Below are positions 52,480 to 61,067 of a stretch of 64,000 bases of DNA, piece by piece (the stretch's first letter is position 1; the number at the start of each line of letters is the position of its first letter). This DNA is from Candidatus Kuenenia stuttgartensis. Its GTDB lineage: Bacteria; Gemmatimonadota; Gemmatimonadetes; Gemmatimonadales; Gemmatimonadaceae. The notes beneath the pieces are model-generated. The model was not told the origin of the DNA. It did no database searches and saw only the letters and a program-made list of their open reading frames with translations. Position numbers and translations under genes: made by a program. The DNA lies in NCBI GenBank assembly GCA_943330235.2, contig CALQGY020000005.1, positions 1 through 64,000 of the forward strand, in the 5' to 3' direction.

Positions 52480-53135
52480 GCCTGGATCTGCCCGATGCTG
52501 CGATAGGCGCGTTCCAACGAGGTATCTACGCGTCCGTCGATGATGCGCTCACGCCCTTCCACCAGACAGCCGCCGCGCGCGATATGCGCATCGGCCACGA
52601 GACGCACATCCTGCTCGCGTCCCTTGCCGTCCACGAAGGTCGTGCTGCTGCACGTCTCAGCATCGGCGGGATGCAGGCGCACCGTAATTCCTTGGTCGAT
52701 GGGAAAGCTGATCAGTGCACGCTGCACGAGATCGCGCACGATCGTGGCATCCGTTGTGACCTCGCGTTGCACGATGTGGCGCGCAACCGCGATAGACAGT
52801 GCGGCCACGTTCTCCTCGGCATTCGCGATCCAGCGGGCTTCATGCAACTGCACCGACGCCAGCGCGTCGCTCAGCGCACTCAGGCCCGCGGCCATCCGCG
52901 CTTCCGCATCGGCGCGCATCTCCTGCACCGCGTCCTGATATCCACGCTCGTACGACTCGGCTTCCAACCGGGTGCGCTCGGCGGCGAAGTGCGCATGCAG
53001 GTCGATGCTCGCCGTTGCATCCGCCGCCGCGTCCATCTCTGCGTCCGACAGCTCAAACGTCTCGGGAATCGAGAGCTCGTCGAGCGCCCACGGGGTCGCC
53101 ATCATCGGTTTCTTGGCGCGGTCAGATGATGACAT
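52476..53135 (-). CDS. fliH: flagellar export ATPase regulator FliH
   Basis: FliH inhibits and localises FliI. The 219-residue protein has an acidic N-terminal third, a helical middle (HFAAERTRLEAESYERGYQD) and a C-terminal domain (IAVARHIVQREVTTDATIVR, then TVRLHPAD). ATG 53135 overlaps fliG by 14 bases; ATG 53105 is an alternative. It overlaps fliI by four bases. Confidence 0.9.
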   Translation of the reverse strand: MSSSDRAKKPMMATPWALDELSIPETFELSDAEMDAAADATASIDLHAHFAAERTRLEAESYERGYQDAVQEMRADAEARMAAGLSALSDALASVQLHEARWIANAEENVAALSIAVARHIVQREVTTDATIVRDLVQRALISFPIDQGITVRLHPADAETCSSTTFVDGKGREQDVRLVADAHIARGGCLVEGRERIIDGRVDTSLERAYRSIGQIQA

Positions 53136-54162
53136 CGTCGGTACCGGCGCTCAGGACGACTTCGCCAGACTCTTCGAGGGCGCGCACCTTCGACACGATA
53201 TCCGACTGCGCGGCTTCCACGTCGCGCATCTTGACCGGTCCCAGGAACTCGATCTCTTCCTTGAGCCCCGCGACCGCACGCTGCGACATGGTGCCCATGA
53301 TCTTGTTGCGCAGGTCGGAGCTGGCCGCCTTGAGCGCCAGCGCCAACTGCTTGACATCCACTTCGCGTAGCAGACGCTGCAGCGACTTGTCGTCGAGCGA
53401 GATGAGATCCTCGAAGACGAACATGAGGTTCTTGATCTGGTCGCTGAGTCCCGGATCGCGCTCGGCCACGAGGTCGAGCACTTCTTTCTCCAACGACGAG
53501 TTGACCAGGTTGAGCACCGCGGCAACAGCCGCTGGCCCACCCACCGAGCTCATGCCCGCCGAGAACGCGAGATCCGCTTCGTTGCCGATGGCCCGCTCAA
53601 CCAGCGAGATCATCTCCGGCGAGACCTTCTCCATGCGCGCGATGCGAAACATCACGTCACCACCGAGCGACGGATCGATTTCGCGAATGATGGCCGCCAC
53701 CTGACTCGGGTCCAGGTGGGCAAGAATGAGGGCGATGGTTTGCGGGTGCTCACCGCGCAGCGTGCTGCCTAACTGCTGCGGGTCCGCACGACGCAGCCGA
53801 CCGAAGCGATCGCTATCGGCGAGCTGCCCTTGAATACGCTTGAGAATTGCGCTGGCCTTCAATCCGCCGAACGCTTTCTCCAACACGTCCTTGGCATACT
53901 CCACACCGCCGGCGCTCAGCGAATCGACACCGAGCGTGAGCTCGAGCCATTCGGACAACACATAGTCGATCGTCGCGGGCGGCACCCGATCCAGCTGGGC
54001 GACTTCGAGCGCGATAATTTCCGCTTCTTCCGGATGTAGAGCGGCCGTGATGGTAGCCGCATGCTCTGAGCCGAGCGCCATGCAAATGATGGCAGCCTTC
54101 TGTCGACCGGTGAGTCGGTCGGGAGCGTAGCGGTCGGCGCTGTTACGGGCGAGTGCGATCAT
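53122..54162 (-). CDS. fliG: flagellar motor switch protein FliG
   Basis: FliG transmits stator force to the rotor. The predicted 346-residue protein has LTGRQKAAIICMALGSEHAA, the armadillo motif GEHPQTIALILAHLDPSQVA, and the C-terminal torque helix region (FVFEDLISLDDKSLQRLLRE). ATG 54162 (MIALARNSAD) is preferred; a TTG at 54186 overlapping the fliF stop could add eight residues. Confidence 0.96.
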   Translation of the reverse strand: MIALARNSADRYAPDRLTGRQKAAIICMALGSEHAATITAALHPEEAEIIALEVAQLDRVPPATIDYVLSEWLELTLGVDSLSAGGVEYAKDVLEKAFGGLKASAILKRIQGQLADSDRFGRLRRADPQQLGSTLRGEHPQTIALILAHLDPSQVAAIIREIDPSLGGDVMFRIARMEKVSPEMISLVERAIGNEADLAFSAGMSSVGGPAAVAAVLNLVNSSLEKEVLDLVAERDPGLSDQIKNLMFVFEDLISLDDKSLQRLLREVDVKQLALALKAASSDLRNKIMGTMSQRAVAGLKEEIEFLGPVKMRDVEAAQSDIVSKVRALEESGEVVLSAGTDDVII

Positions 54163-54182
54163 CGTGTGAGATCTTCCGTCGT

Positions 54183-55787
54183 TCAAGTACGCAGCCAGGC
54201 GCGCGTCACACGGATCGCGGCGTCTGGACGTTGTTCAACTGTGGCAATGGCCTGTTCGCGCTCGGGCGTGGTCGGCGCCTTCGGCAGCACGATGACCCGC
54301 TTCACTTCCTCGACCGGGGGCTGCAACCGCTCCTGCGCCGCGTCGATGGCGTCCTGCAGTGACGTCGACGAGGTCGATGCCGGCAATTCAGCGTAGCCGG
54401 GCGTCGTCGCCAACGCGCGCTGTTCGCTCGCCGTCAACGGCACCTTCTTGGGCTTGAGCGCGCTCATCGCCACCAGACCCACGATCAGCAACACCACCAA
54501 CGCGGTGATCGCGATGATCGGCTTCGGATTCGACTGCAGTCGCCCCACCAGATCCTGCGCGGGCACCGAGTCCGTCACGATGGCCTCTGGGGCCGGCATG
54601 TCGAACGGCGCACTCACCACCGAAATCATGTCGCCGCGCGCCGAGTCCACGCCGAGCGCGTTGCGCACCAGCGACTCGATGCGCGTGAGCTCTTCGGCGG
54701 AACGCGTGGTCACCGTCGGCAGCACCGGCGTGGCGGGCGCTGTGGCCGTCGCCGCTGCGGCCGGCGGCATGGTCACCTTGTCGGCGATCAGCACGGCGAC
54801 GGTCAGCTTCTTGAGATTGCCCGTCGCGCCGCTGAACGTCTCGACGCTGCGCGAGTTTTCGTATGAGGTGGCGGTCTGCGTGTAGCCCGCGCCCTGCTGC
54901 GGCGAGCTGGGCGACACTTCCGACTTCTGCTCGGTGGCCAGCGCCTGCTTGTCGGGATCAACGGCCTGCGTCGTGCGCTCGACCTTGTCGAAGTTCATCG
55001 ACGCGGACACCTGAACGCGCGCATTGCCCGTGCCCACCAGGCTCGATAACAGTCGATCGGCCTTCTGCTCCATGTACGTCTCAACTTCGCGCTGCACGGC
55101 AAGCTGACGGCTGCTCAGTCCCGCGAGCGAGCCGTCATCCTGCATGGTCAGCGACTGACCGCGCGCGTCCACGATCGTGACATGCTCGGCATCCAATCCG
55201 CCGACGCTGCCGGCCACCATGCTGGCGATACCCTGCACCATCTCCGGCTTTGGCGGCACGCCGCCGGTCATCGTCAGCGTCACCGACGCCTTCGACGGAC
55301 GATCGCTCGACTTAAAGAGCTTGTCGTCTTCCAGCGCGAGGTGCACCTGCACCGCTTCGATGTTGGTGAGCTTACCGATCGACCGCTCGAGTTCTCCCTC
55401 GAGCGCGCGACGATAGTTCACTTTCTGCGTGAAGTCCGTCATGCCCCATGACGGCTTGTCGAACAGTTCCAGTCCCGGACGGCCCGAGCCCGGCATCGCT
55501 TCGGCGGCCATATCCACGCGCGCCTTGACGAGGTCGGTGCTCGACACCAGGATCGTCGTCCCCGTGGCGTTGTCCAGTTCGAAGACGATGCCCAGCTCGG
55601 TGAGCTTGTCGGTCATCTTCTTGACCTGATCGACCGGGACGTCCGCGTAGAGCGGGACCATGGTGGGCCGAGTCGCCCAGGTCGAAACGCCGAAAACGCC
55701 GGCCGTGACGGCGACGCCGACGGCGACGATGGCGATCTGACGGCCGCGACTCATGCGGCCGAAAACGGAGTCTGCGAAGGAAGCCAT
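54183..55787 (-). CDS. fliF: flagellar MS-ring protein FliF
   Basis: FliF is the first ring built in the inner membrane. The 534-residue protein has a first membrane helix (IAIVAVGVAVTAGVFGVSTW), the YscJ-like domains (MVPLYADVPVDQVKKMTDKL; VHLALEDDKLFKSSDRPSKA), a periplasmic loop, a second helix (PIIAITALVVLLIVGLVAMS) and a C-terminal FliG-binding tail. It is 16 bp downstream of fliE. Confidence 0.96.
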   Translation of the reverse strand: MASFADSVFGRMSRGRQIAIVAVGVAVTAGVFGVSTWATRPTMVPLYADVPVDQVKKMTDKLTELGIVFELDNATGTTILVSSTDLVKARVDMAAEAMPGSGRPGLELFDKPSWGMTDFTQKVNYRRALEGELERSIGKLTNIEAVQVHLALEDDKLFKSSDRPSKASVTLTMTGGVPPKPEMVQGIASMVAGSVGGLDAEHVTIVDARGQSLTMQDDGSLAGLSSRQLAVQREVETYMEQKADRLLSSLVGTGNARVQVSASMNFDKVERTTQAVDPDKQALATEQKSEVSPSSPQQGAGYTQTATSYENSRSVETFSGATGNLKKLTVAVLIADKVTMPPAAAATATAPATPVLPTVTTRSAEELTRIESLVRNALGVDSARGDMISVVSAPFDMPAPEAIVTDSVPAQDLVGRLQSNPKPIIAITALVVLLIVGLVAMSALKPKKVPLTASEQRALATTPGYAELPASTSSTSLQDAIDAAQERLQPPVEEVKRVIVLPKAPTTPEREQAIATVEQRPDAAIRVTRAWLRT

Positions 55788-55803
55788 GAAAACGTCGCGG
55801 GGA

Positions 55804-56118
55804 TCAGGACTGCATGGAAATGACGGACCGGTAGGCCTCGACGGCCTTATTCCGTAATTCGATCAAGAGGTCGAGGGCCAGCCCAGCTTCTTCGGACGCG
55901 GCCATCACCTGGTGCAGCTCGACGTTCTCGCCGTTGGCGAACCGCTGCGTGAGATCACCACTGCGATCGCGCGCATCAGACACTTCATTGAGCGCGCGCG
56001 TCAGGGTGCTGCCGAAAGAGTTCTGCCCCTCGCCCACCACCGGCACCTGCTTCGCGCCAGTGTCTCGGCCGGCAAATTCCGGCATCGAGCGAGTCAGGAG
56101 ATCGATACGATTCTGCAT
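55804..56118 (-). CDS. fliE: hook-basal body protein FliE
   Basis: FliE joins the MS ring to the rod. The 104-residue length is normal, with the C-terminal helix ENVELHQVMAASEEAGLALD followed by LLIELRNKAVEAYRSVISMQ, diagnostic of FliE. ATG 56118 is used; codons upstream of it encode a Cys/Arg-rich sequence unlike the family. Confidence 0.93.
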   Translation of the reverse strand: MQNRIDLLTRSMPEFAGRDTGAKQVPVVGEGQNSFGSTLTRALNEVSDARDRSGDLTQRFANGENVELHQVMAASEEAGLALDLLIELRNKAVEAYRSVISMQS

Positions 56119-56135
56119 GGGATGGTTGCTCGGGT

Positions 56136-56498
56136 TCAGGCGCGCACGTCGAGGCGCACACCGCGCGCCGTCGGCGGCGCAGGCTGTGTGGCGGCCTTGA
56201 GGCGGCTGTACGTGAGCGGTCCGAGGGCCGCAGTCTTGGCAAAGAAATTCCGTTCGTCCGACGTGAGCACGCTCCACAGCGCCGGATCGGTACCCGGAGG
56301 CGCTTCCGTCGGCACCGCGCTCTGCGTCGCGTTCTGGCCGGCGATGGGCGTCTGCGGCTTGAGCGCAGGACGCGCCGTGGCCGCCGCGCCCGCCTGACCG
56401 GCGTTGCCGGCGCGGTCGGCGTTCGGACGCGCCGTTTCCGGGCGGCCGATCGAACCGAGGTTCGCGAGAAGCGGGTTGGTGATGCCGTTAATGCTCAT
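56136..56498 (-). CDS. hypothetical protein between flgC and fliE
   Basis: The 120-residue protein was not recognised. The first 75 residues are Ala/Pro/Asn/Gln-rich and look disordered; the rest (PALWSVLTSDERNFFAKTAA, then LGPLTYSRLKA) could form a short helical domain. There is no signal peptide, membrane helix or cysteine. The gene is packed 17 bp before fliE in the rod/MS-ring block, so a role in early basal-body export or assembly is plausible. ATG 56498 is the only reasonable start. Confidence 0.6.
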   Translation of the reverse strand: MSINGITNPLLANLGSIGRPETARPNADRAGNAGQAGAAATARPALKPQTPIAGQNATQSAVPTEAPPGTDPALWSVLTSDERNFFAKTAALGPLTYSRLKAATQPAPPTARGVRLDVRA

Positions 56499-56655
56499 GA
56501 TCTGCCGAGGGAGAGAGCGCTACGAGCCGGGAACCGATATGACATCGGATTAGGAGGAGGAGGAGGAGGAGATCACACCGATTCCCGGGCCCGCAGAGCG
56601 TTGAGACGTTGGTACAGCGCGGTCATCGCGATGACGACCGCATCAGCGTATCGGG
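56499..56655 (-). other. intergenic region with GGA-repeat tract
   Basis: This 157-bp gap between flgC and the small unknown gene holds six GGA triplets on the plus strand (about 56551-56570), flanked by CGGGAA and TTCCCG arms and a small CCGAT/ATCGG dyad. On the transcribed minus strand the tract is CT-rich. Function is unknown; a processing or attenuation structure is possible. Confidence 0.4.
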
Positions 56656-57204
56656 TTAGATGTCGATGGAGGCGCGGAGCATCGACTTGGCCACCTGAAA
56701 GACCGAGACGTTGGCCTCGAAGATGCGCTTGGCGTCGAGCAACCGAACCGTTTCCTGCGTCGTGTCGATGTCCGGGTAGCGGACGTAGCCCGTGGCGTCG
56801 GCGTCGGGGTGACCGGGCTCGTAGACCAATCGGCCCTCACCCTGATCTTCCGCGATGCCGGCGACGCGCACACCGTACTCACCGGCGTCGGGTCCCGTAC
56901 CCATCATCGCGGTGCGCGGGAGCACCGGCACGACGATGGGCTTGATGCCATCCGTGGTCACCGACGGCACGGTGAACGGCGTTGAGCCGAACACGCCGCC
57001 GCTGCCCATGCTGCCCGCACCACCCTGCTCGCCGTAGACCGCGTTGCCGGCCGAGGCGGATTCCATGATGACGTCGCGCCGCTTGTACGGCTGTCCATCG
57101 GTCCCGCGCGTGACATCCGCGTTGGCGATGTTCTGTGCGATGGTTTCCATCCGCTGGCGCTGGGCCGACAATCCGCTGGCGGCAATCCCGAGCGACTTGA
57201 ACAT
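56656..57204 (-). CDS. flgC: flagellar proximal rod protein FlgC
   Basis: The 182-residue protein starts MFKSLGIAASGLSAQRQRME with QNIANADVTRGTDG, the rod-protein signature, and ends VSVFQVAKSMLRASIDI. It is longer than typical FlgC (about 135-150), with an extended central region. ATG 57204 fits the conserved N-terminus; an ATG at 57270, overlapping the flgB stop (TAATG), would add 22 residues and cannot be excluded. Confidence 0.92.
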   Translation of the reverse strand: MFKSLGIAASGLSAQRQRMETIAQNIANADVTRGTDGQPYKRRDVIMESASAGNAVYGEQGGAGSMGSGGVFGSTPFTVPSVTTDGIKPIVVPVLPRTAMMGTGPDAGEYGVRVAGIAEDQGEGRLVYEPGHPDADATGYVRYPDIDTTQETVRLLDAKRIFEANVSVFQVAKSMLRASIDI

Positions 57205-57269
57205 CGGTCGCACGGTGGACTGGCTCGGGAGCGGCAACAGCGCGGGGCGGCGAATCGGATCGATCGGCA

Positions 57270-57569
57270 TTAGACGGCGCTACCCTTGATGGCGCCACGC
57301 AGGCTGGCGTAGGTCTTCTCGAGGAGACGGGCGGTGGCCAGAAAGCGGACCTGCTCATCCGCCAGCGACACCATCTCGTCTTCGACATTGATGGGGTTGG
57401 CGTTCGCCACCGGAGCTTTCCCGTTGGCCTGGAGTGCAAAGCCGTCGCTGTTCTGCAGCGTGGCCTTGGACACTCGATCCGCAATGCTCCGAGACCGCTC
57501 GACACTGCGGTCGAGGGCCGATTTGAGCGGCGAGGCTGATGTGACGCGATCGATGAATCCGAAGAGCAT
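57270..57569 (-). CDS. flgB: flagellar proximal rod protein FlgB
   Basis: The 99-residue protein is somewhat short for FlgB (usually about 115-135) but has the expected C-terminal ANPINVEDEMVSLADEQVRF, and an N-terminal helix LKSALDRSVERSRSIADRVS. The usual NxANxxTPxY loop is degenerate. Its position at the head of the operon, before flgC, supports the call. ATG 57569 lies 49 bp downstream of a strong sigma-54-type site. Confidence 0.88.
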   Translation of the reverse strand: MLFGFIDRVTSASPLKSALDRSVERSRSIADRVSKATLQNSDGFALQANGKAPVANANPINVEDEMVSLADEQVRFLATARLLEKTYASLRGAIKGSAV

Positions 57570-57617
57570 CGGCGGGTTTCCGGGAAGAATGTGCGAACGA
57601 TCTCACACCCCGAAAAA

Positions 57618-57632
57618 GCAATGCGCGGGCCA
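57618..57632 (-). promoter_or_regulatory. predicted sigma-54 promoter of flgB operon
   Basis: Read on the minus strand the site is TGGCCCGCGCATTGC, followed by TTTTT. It matches TGGCAC-N5-TTGC except for one base, with exact GG-N10-GC spacing. The predicted start is near 57606, about 37 nt before the flgB ATG. Confidence 0.8.
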
Positions 57633-57689
57633 CGGCGCGCCGCCGACACGAAACTGCCTCAGAACGCGCTGGATGTGCGCTCTCTAAGT

Positions 57690-57732
57690 CTTTCGCTGAC
57701 AATAATTTACGAAATTACAAGAAATATTTTCC
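57690..57732. promoter_or_regulatory. AT-rich tract upstream of flgB promoter
   Basis: This block (AATAATTTACGAAATTACAA and following bases) is strikingly AT-rich against a GC-rich background and lies about 60-100 bp upstream of the sigma-54 site. That is where a bending protein or the activator would bind. It also contains a loose inverted repeat around AATTTAC/GAAATT. Confidence 0.45.
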
Positions 57733-57792
57733 CGCACCACATTTCGGTCAAGATGACCGACGCATCCGGCTAGGATTTTTGGGCCTGACGGA

Positions 57793-57817
57793 AAAACCTG
57801 CCGCCCCACGAGGGGCG
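57793..57817 (-). terminator. terminator after NtrC-family gene
   Basis: CGCCCC and GGGGCG form a 6-bp stem around ACGA; on the minus strand it is followed by GCAGGTTTTTCC. It lies 11 bp past the stop of the regulator gene, a good intrinsic terminator. Confidence 0.65.
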
Positions 57818-57828
57818 ATTCGTGCCGA

Positions 57829-59325
<1,497 letters not shown>

Positions 59326-59407
59326 TGAGCGACGTTCGGGGTCGGGAGGTACGCTGCCTGGCGGGAATCGGTGACCCCGTTCGTCAGCGCGCGTCTTTGA
59401 AGTATGG

Positions 59408-59425
59408 CGGGTAACAGTCTACCCG
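59408..59425. promoter_or_regulatory. inverted repeat in divergent regulator/flgL region
   Basis: CGGGTA and TACCCG flank a 6-nt centre in the 238-bp region between the NtrC-family gene (minus) and flgL (plus). It could be an operator acting on either gene. Confidence 0.4.
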
Positions 59426-59464
59426 GCAAATTTAGCCGCTTTTCGGATTCCTGCCGAATAGCGC

Positions 59465-59491
59465 TAAAGACTGACCCCCGCCCTCCGATAC
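59465..59491 (+). promoter_or_regulatory. predicted sigma-28 (FliA) promoter of flgL-fliW
   Basis: TAAA (59465-59468) and TCCGATAC (59484-59491) are separated by exactly 15 bp, the spacing of the consensus TAAA-N15-GCCGATAA; the -10 box matches at six of eight positions. The start would be near 59498, about 65 nt before the flgL ATG. Confidence 0.75.
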
Positions 59492-59563
59492 TTTACCAGA
59501 AGCCTGCCAGCAGCGTGTGGCCACCGGTCTCGGTGGTGACACTCCCCGGTCTCGACCCCAGCC

Positions 59564-60472
59564 ATGCGCGTTACCAACCAGATCATCACGCGGAACAGTC
59601 AGGCCCGCCTGCAAAGTGGATTGCAGGGGGTGGATCGCCTGCGCGAAGATATCTCGTCGGGCATCCGCATCCGGAAGATGTCGGATGATCCGACGTCGGC
59701 CGGCGAGGTCGTTCGCGTCGGCAGTTCGATGCGCGCCATCGCGCAGTTCCGCCGCAACATCGACCTCGGTGTCGCGCGCGCCTCCGCCGAAGAAACGGCG
59801 CTCAATTCCGTGACGGACAGTCTCGGGCGCGCGATCGAACTGGGTGTCGCGCAATCGTCCGCCACCGGCAACGCGCAATCACGCCTCATCGTCAAAGCCG
59901 AAGTCGATACGCTGCTCAAGTTCGCGGTCGATCTCGGCAACACGAAACTGGGTGATGCCTACGTGTTTGGTGGTACGCGCAGTGGCGAGGCACCGTTCGC
60001 GATGCCGACGACCGCCACGGGGACCTTTTCTGCCCTCACCGACGCGAGCGGGCCGGTCGACCCAAGCGGCACACCGCGCATGGAAATCGGTGACAACAAG
60101 TTTGTCACCCCGGTGCACAACGGCACCGAAGTATTTCTGGATACCGATGTCCTCAACTCCCTGCGCGCCCTGTCGACGGCGCTGGGCAACAATGACATCC
60201 CCGGCATTCGCGCTGCCACCGACCGTATTACGGCGGCGAGCGCGAACGTACAAAACGTGCTCGGTACACAGGGCGCGCGCATTAATGAAATGGAGAACGC
60301 CCGGACGAATCTGGACGGGACCGAATTGATGCTCAAAGCATTCCGCGCCGATCTGAGAGACACGGAAGTCGACAAGGCGATGGCGGAACTCGTAGGCAAA
60401 CAGACGCTGTATCAGGCCGCTATGAGCGCGACGACGCGAATTCTCGGCCTAAGTCTCGCCAACTATCTGTAA
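59564..60472 (+). CDS. flgL: flagellar hook-filament junction protein FlgL (HAP3)
   Basis: FlgL is the second hook-filament adaptor. The 302-residue protein starts MRVTNQIITRNSQARLQSGL, with the flagellin-like D0/D1 helices (LREDISSGIRIRKMSDDPTS), and ends DTEVDKAMAELVGKQTLYQA and ATTRILGLSLANYL. It is far from flgK but directly before fliW, as in many bacteria where fliW lies next to flagellin or flgL. Confidence 0.95.
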   Translation: MRVTNQIITRNSQARLQSGLQGVDRLREDISSGIRIRKMSDDPTSAGEVVRVGSSMRAIAQFRRNIDLGVARASAEETALNSVTDSLGRAIELGVAQSSATGNAQSRLIVKAEVDTLLKFAVDLGNTKLGDAYVFGGTRSGEAPFAMPTTATGTFSALTDASGPVDPSGTPRMEIGDNKFVTPVHNGTEVFLDTDVLNSLRALSTALGNNDIPGIRAATDRITAASANVQNVLGTQGARINEMENARTNLDGTELMLKAFRADLRDTEVDKAMAELVGKQTLYQAAMSATTRILGLSLANYL

Positions 60473-60480
60473 TCCCCCTC

Positions 60481-60990
60481 ATGACTTCCGTAGCACACGA
60501 CTCTTCGCTGTCTGCTGACACCGCTCTCCGTCCCGTCGCCTCGCTCGTGTTGGGCGATATCGAAGTCGGGCCCGATGTGATCATGTCTTTCGCCACGCCA
60601 CTGTGGGGCTTCCCCGATCATCACGAGTATGCGCTGGTGCCGGCGGCCCGCGAGGGGCTATGGTGGTTGCAGTCGCTGACCGGGGAAGGGGTCACCTTCC
60701 TCCTCGCGGATCCGTTTGTGATCGATGCCACCTACGGCGTGGATCTGGGTGACACGGAGCGTGCGACGCTCGGCATTGAACAGCCCACCGATGCGCTGGG
60801 GCTGGTGATGCTCACGTTACCCATGGATCCGACGAGCGGCGCCACCGCGAATTTTCGCGCGCCGATCGTGTTCAATCTGGCCAAGCGCAAAGGGATGCAG
60901 GTGGTGAGCCGCGACGACGCGCATGATCTGCGTCATCCGGTGTCGCTGGATGTGTTCCCACCGCAGGCGAGCGGCGTTCGGCTGCAGTAG
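60481..60990 (+). CDS. fliW: flagellar assembly factor FliW
   Basis: FliW binds flagellin and, when free, sequesters CsrA so that flagellin mRNA is translated. The 169-residue protein fits the family: FATPLWGFPDHHEYALVP, LQSLTGEGVTFLLADPFVID, and TANFRAPIVFNLAKRKGMQV. It follows flgL by eight bases. CsrA is encoded at 14197. Confidence 0.93.
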   Translation: MTSVAHDSSLSADTALRPVASLVLGDIEVGPDVIMSFATPLWGFPDHHEYALVPAAREGLWWLQSLTGEGVTFLLADPFVIDATYGVDLGDTERATLGIEQPTDALGLVMLTLPMDPTSGATANFRAPIVFNLAKRKGMQVVSRDDAHDLRHPVSLDVFPPQASGVRLQ

Positions 60991-61010
60991 GGACCGGCTG
61001 TCCGCATACG

Positions 61011-61049
61011 AAAATCGCGGTGTCGTCAATGACGATGCCGCGATTTTTT
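61011..61049 (+). terminator. strong intrinsic terminator after fliW
   Basis: AAAATCGCGG and CCGCGATTTT form a perfect 10-bp stem with an inner TCGTC/GACGA stem, and a run of six T follows on the plus strand. The dyad also faces the end of the glycosyltransferase gene and may work in both directions. Confidence 0.9.
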
Positions 61050-61067
61050 GTGGCGGCCGACGCGTTA

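Noticed and set aside
56551-56570. GGA-rich tract as a ribosome-binding site or CsrA target
   Set aside because: The GGA triplets are on the plus strand, while all genes here are transcribed from the minus strand, where the tract reads TCC.
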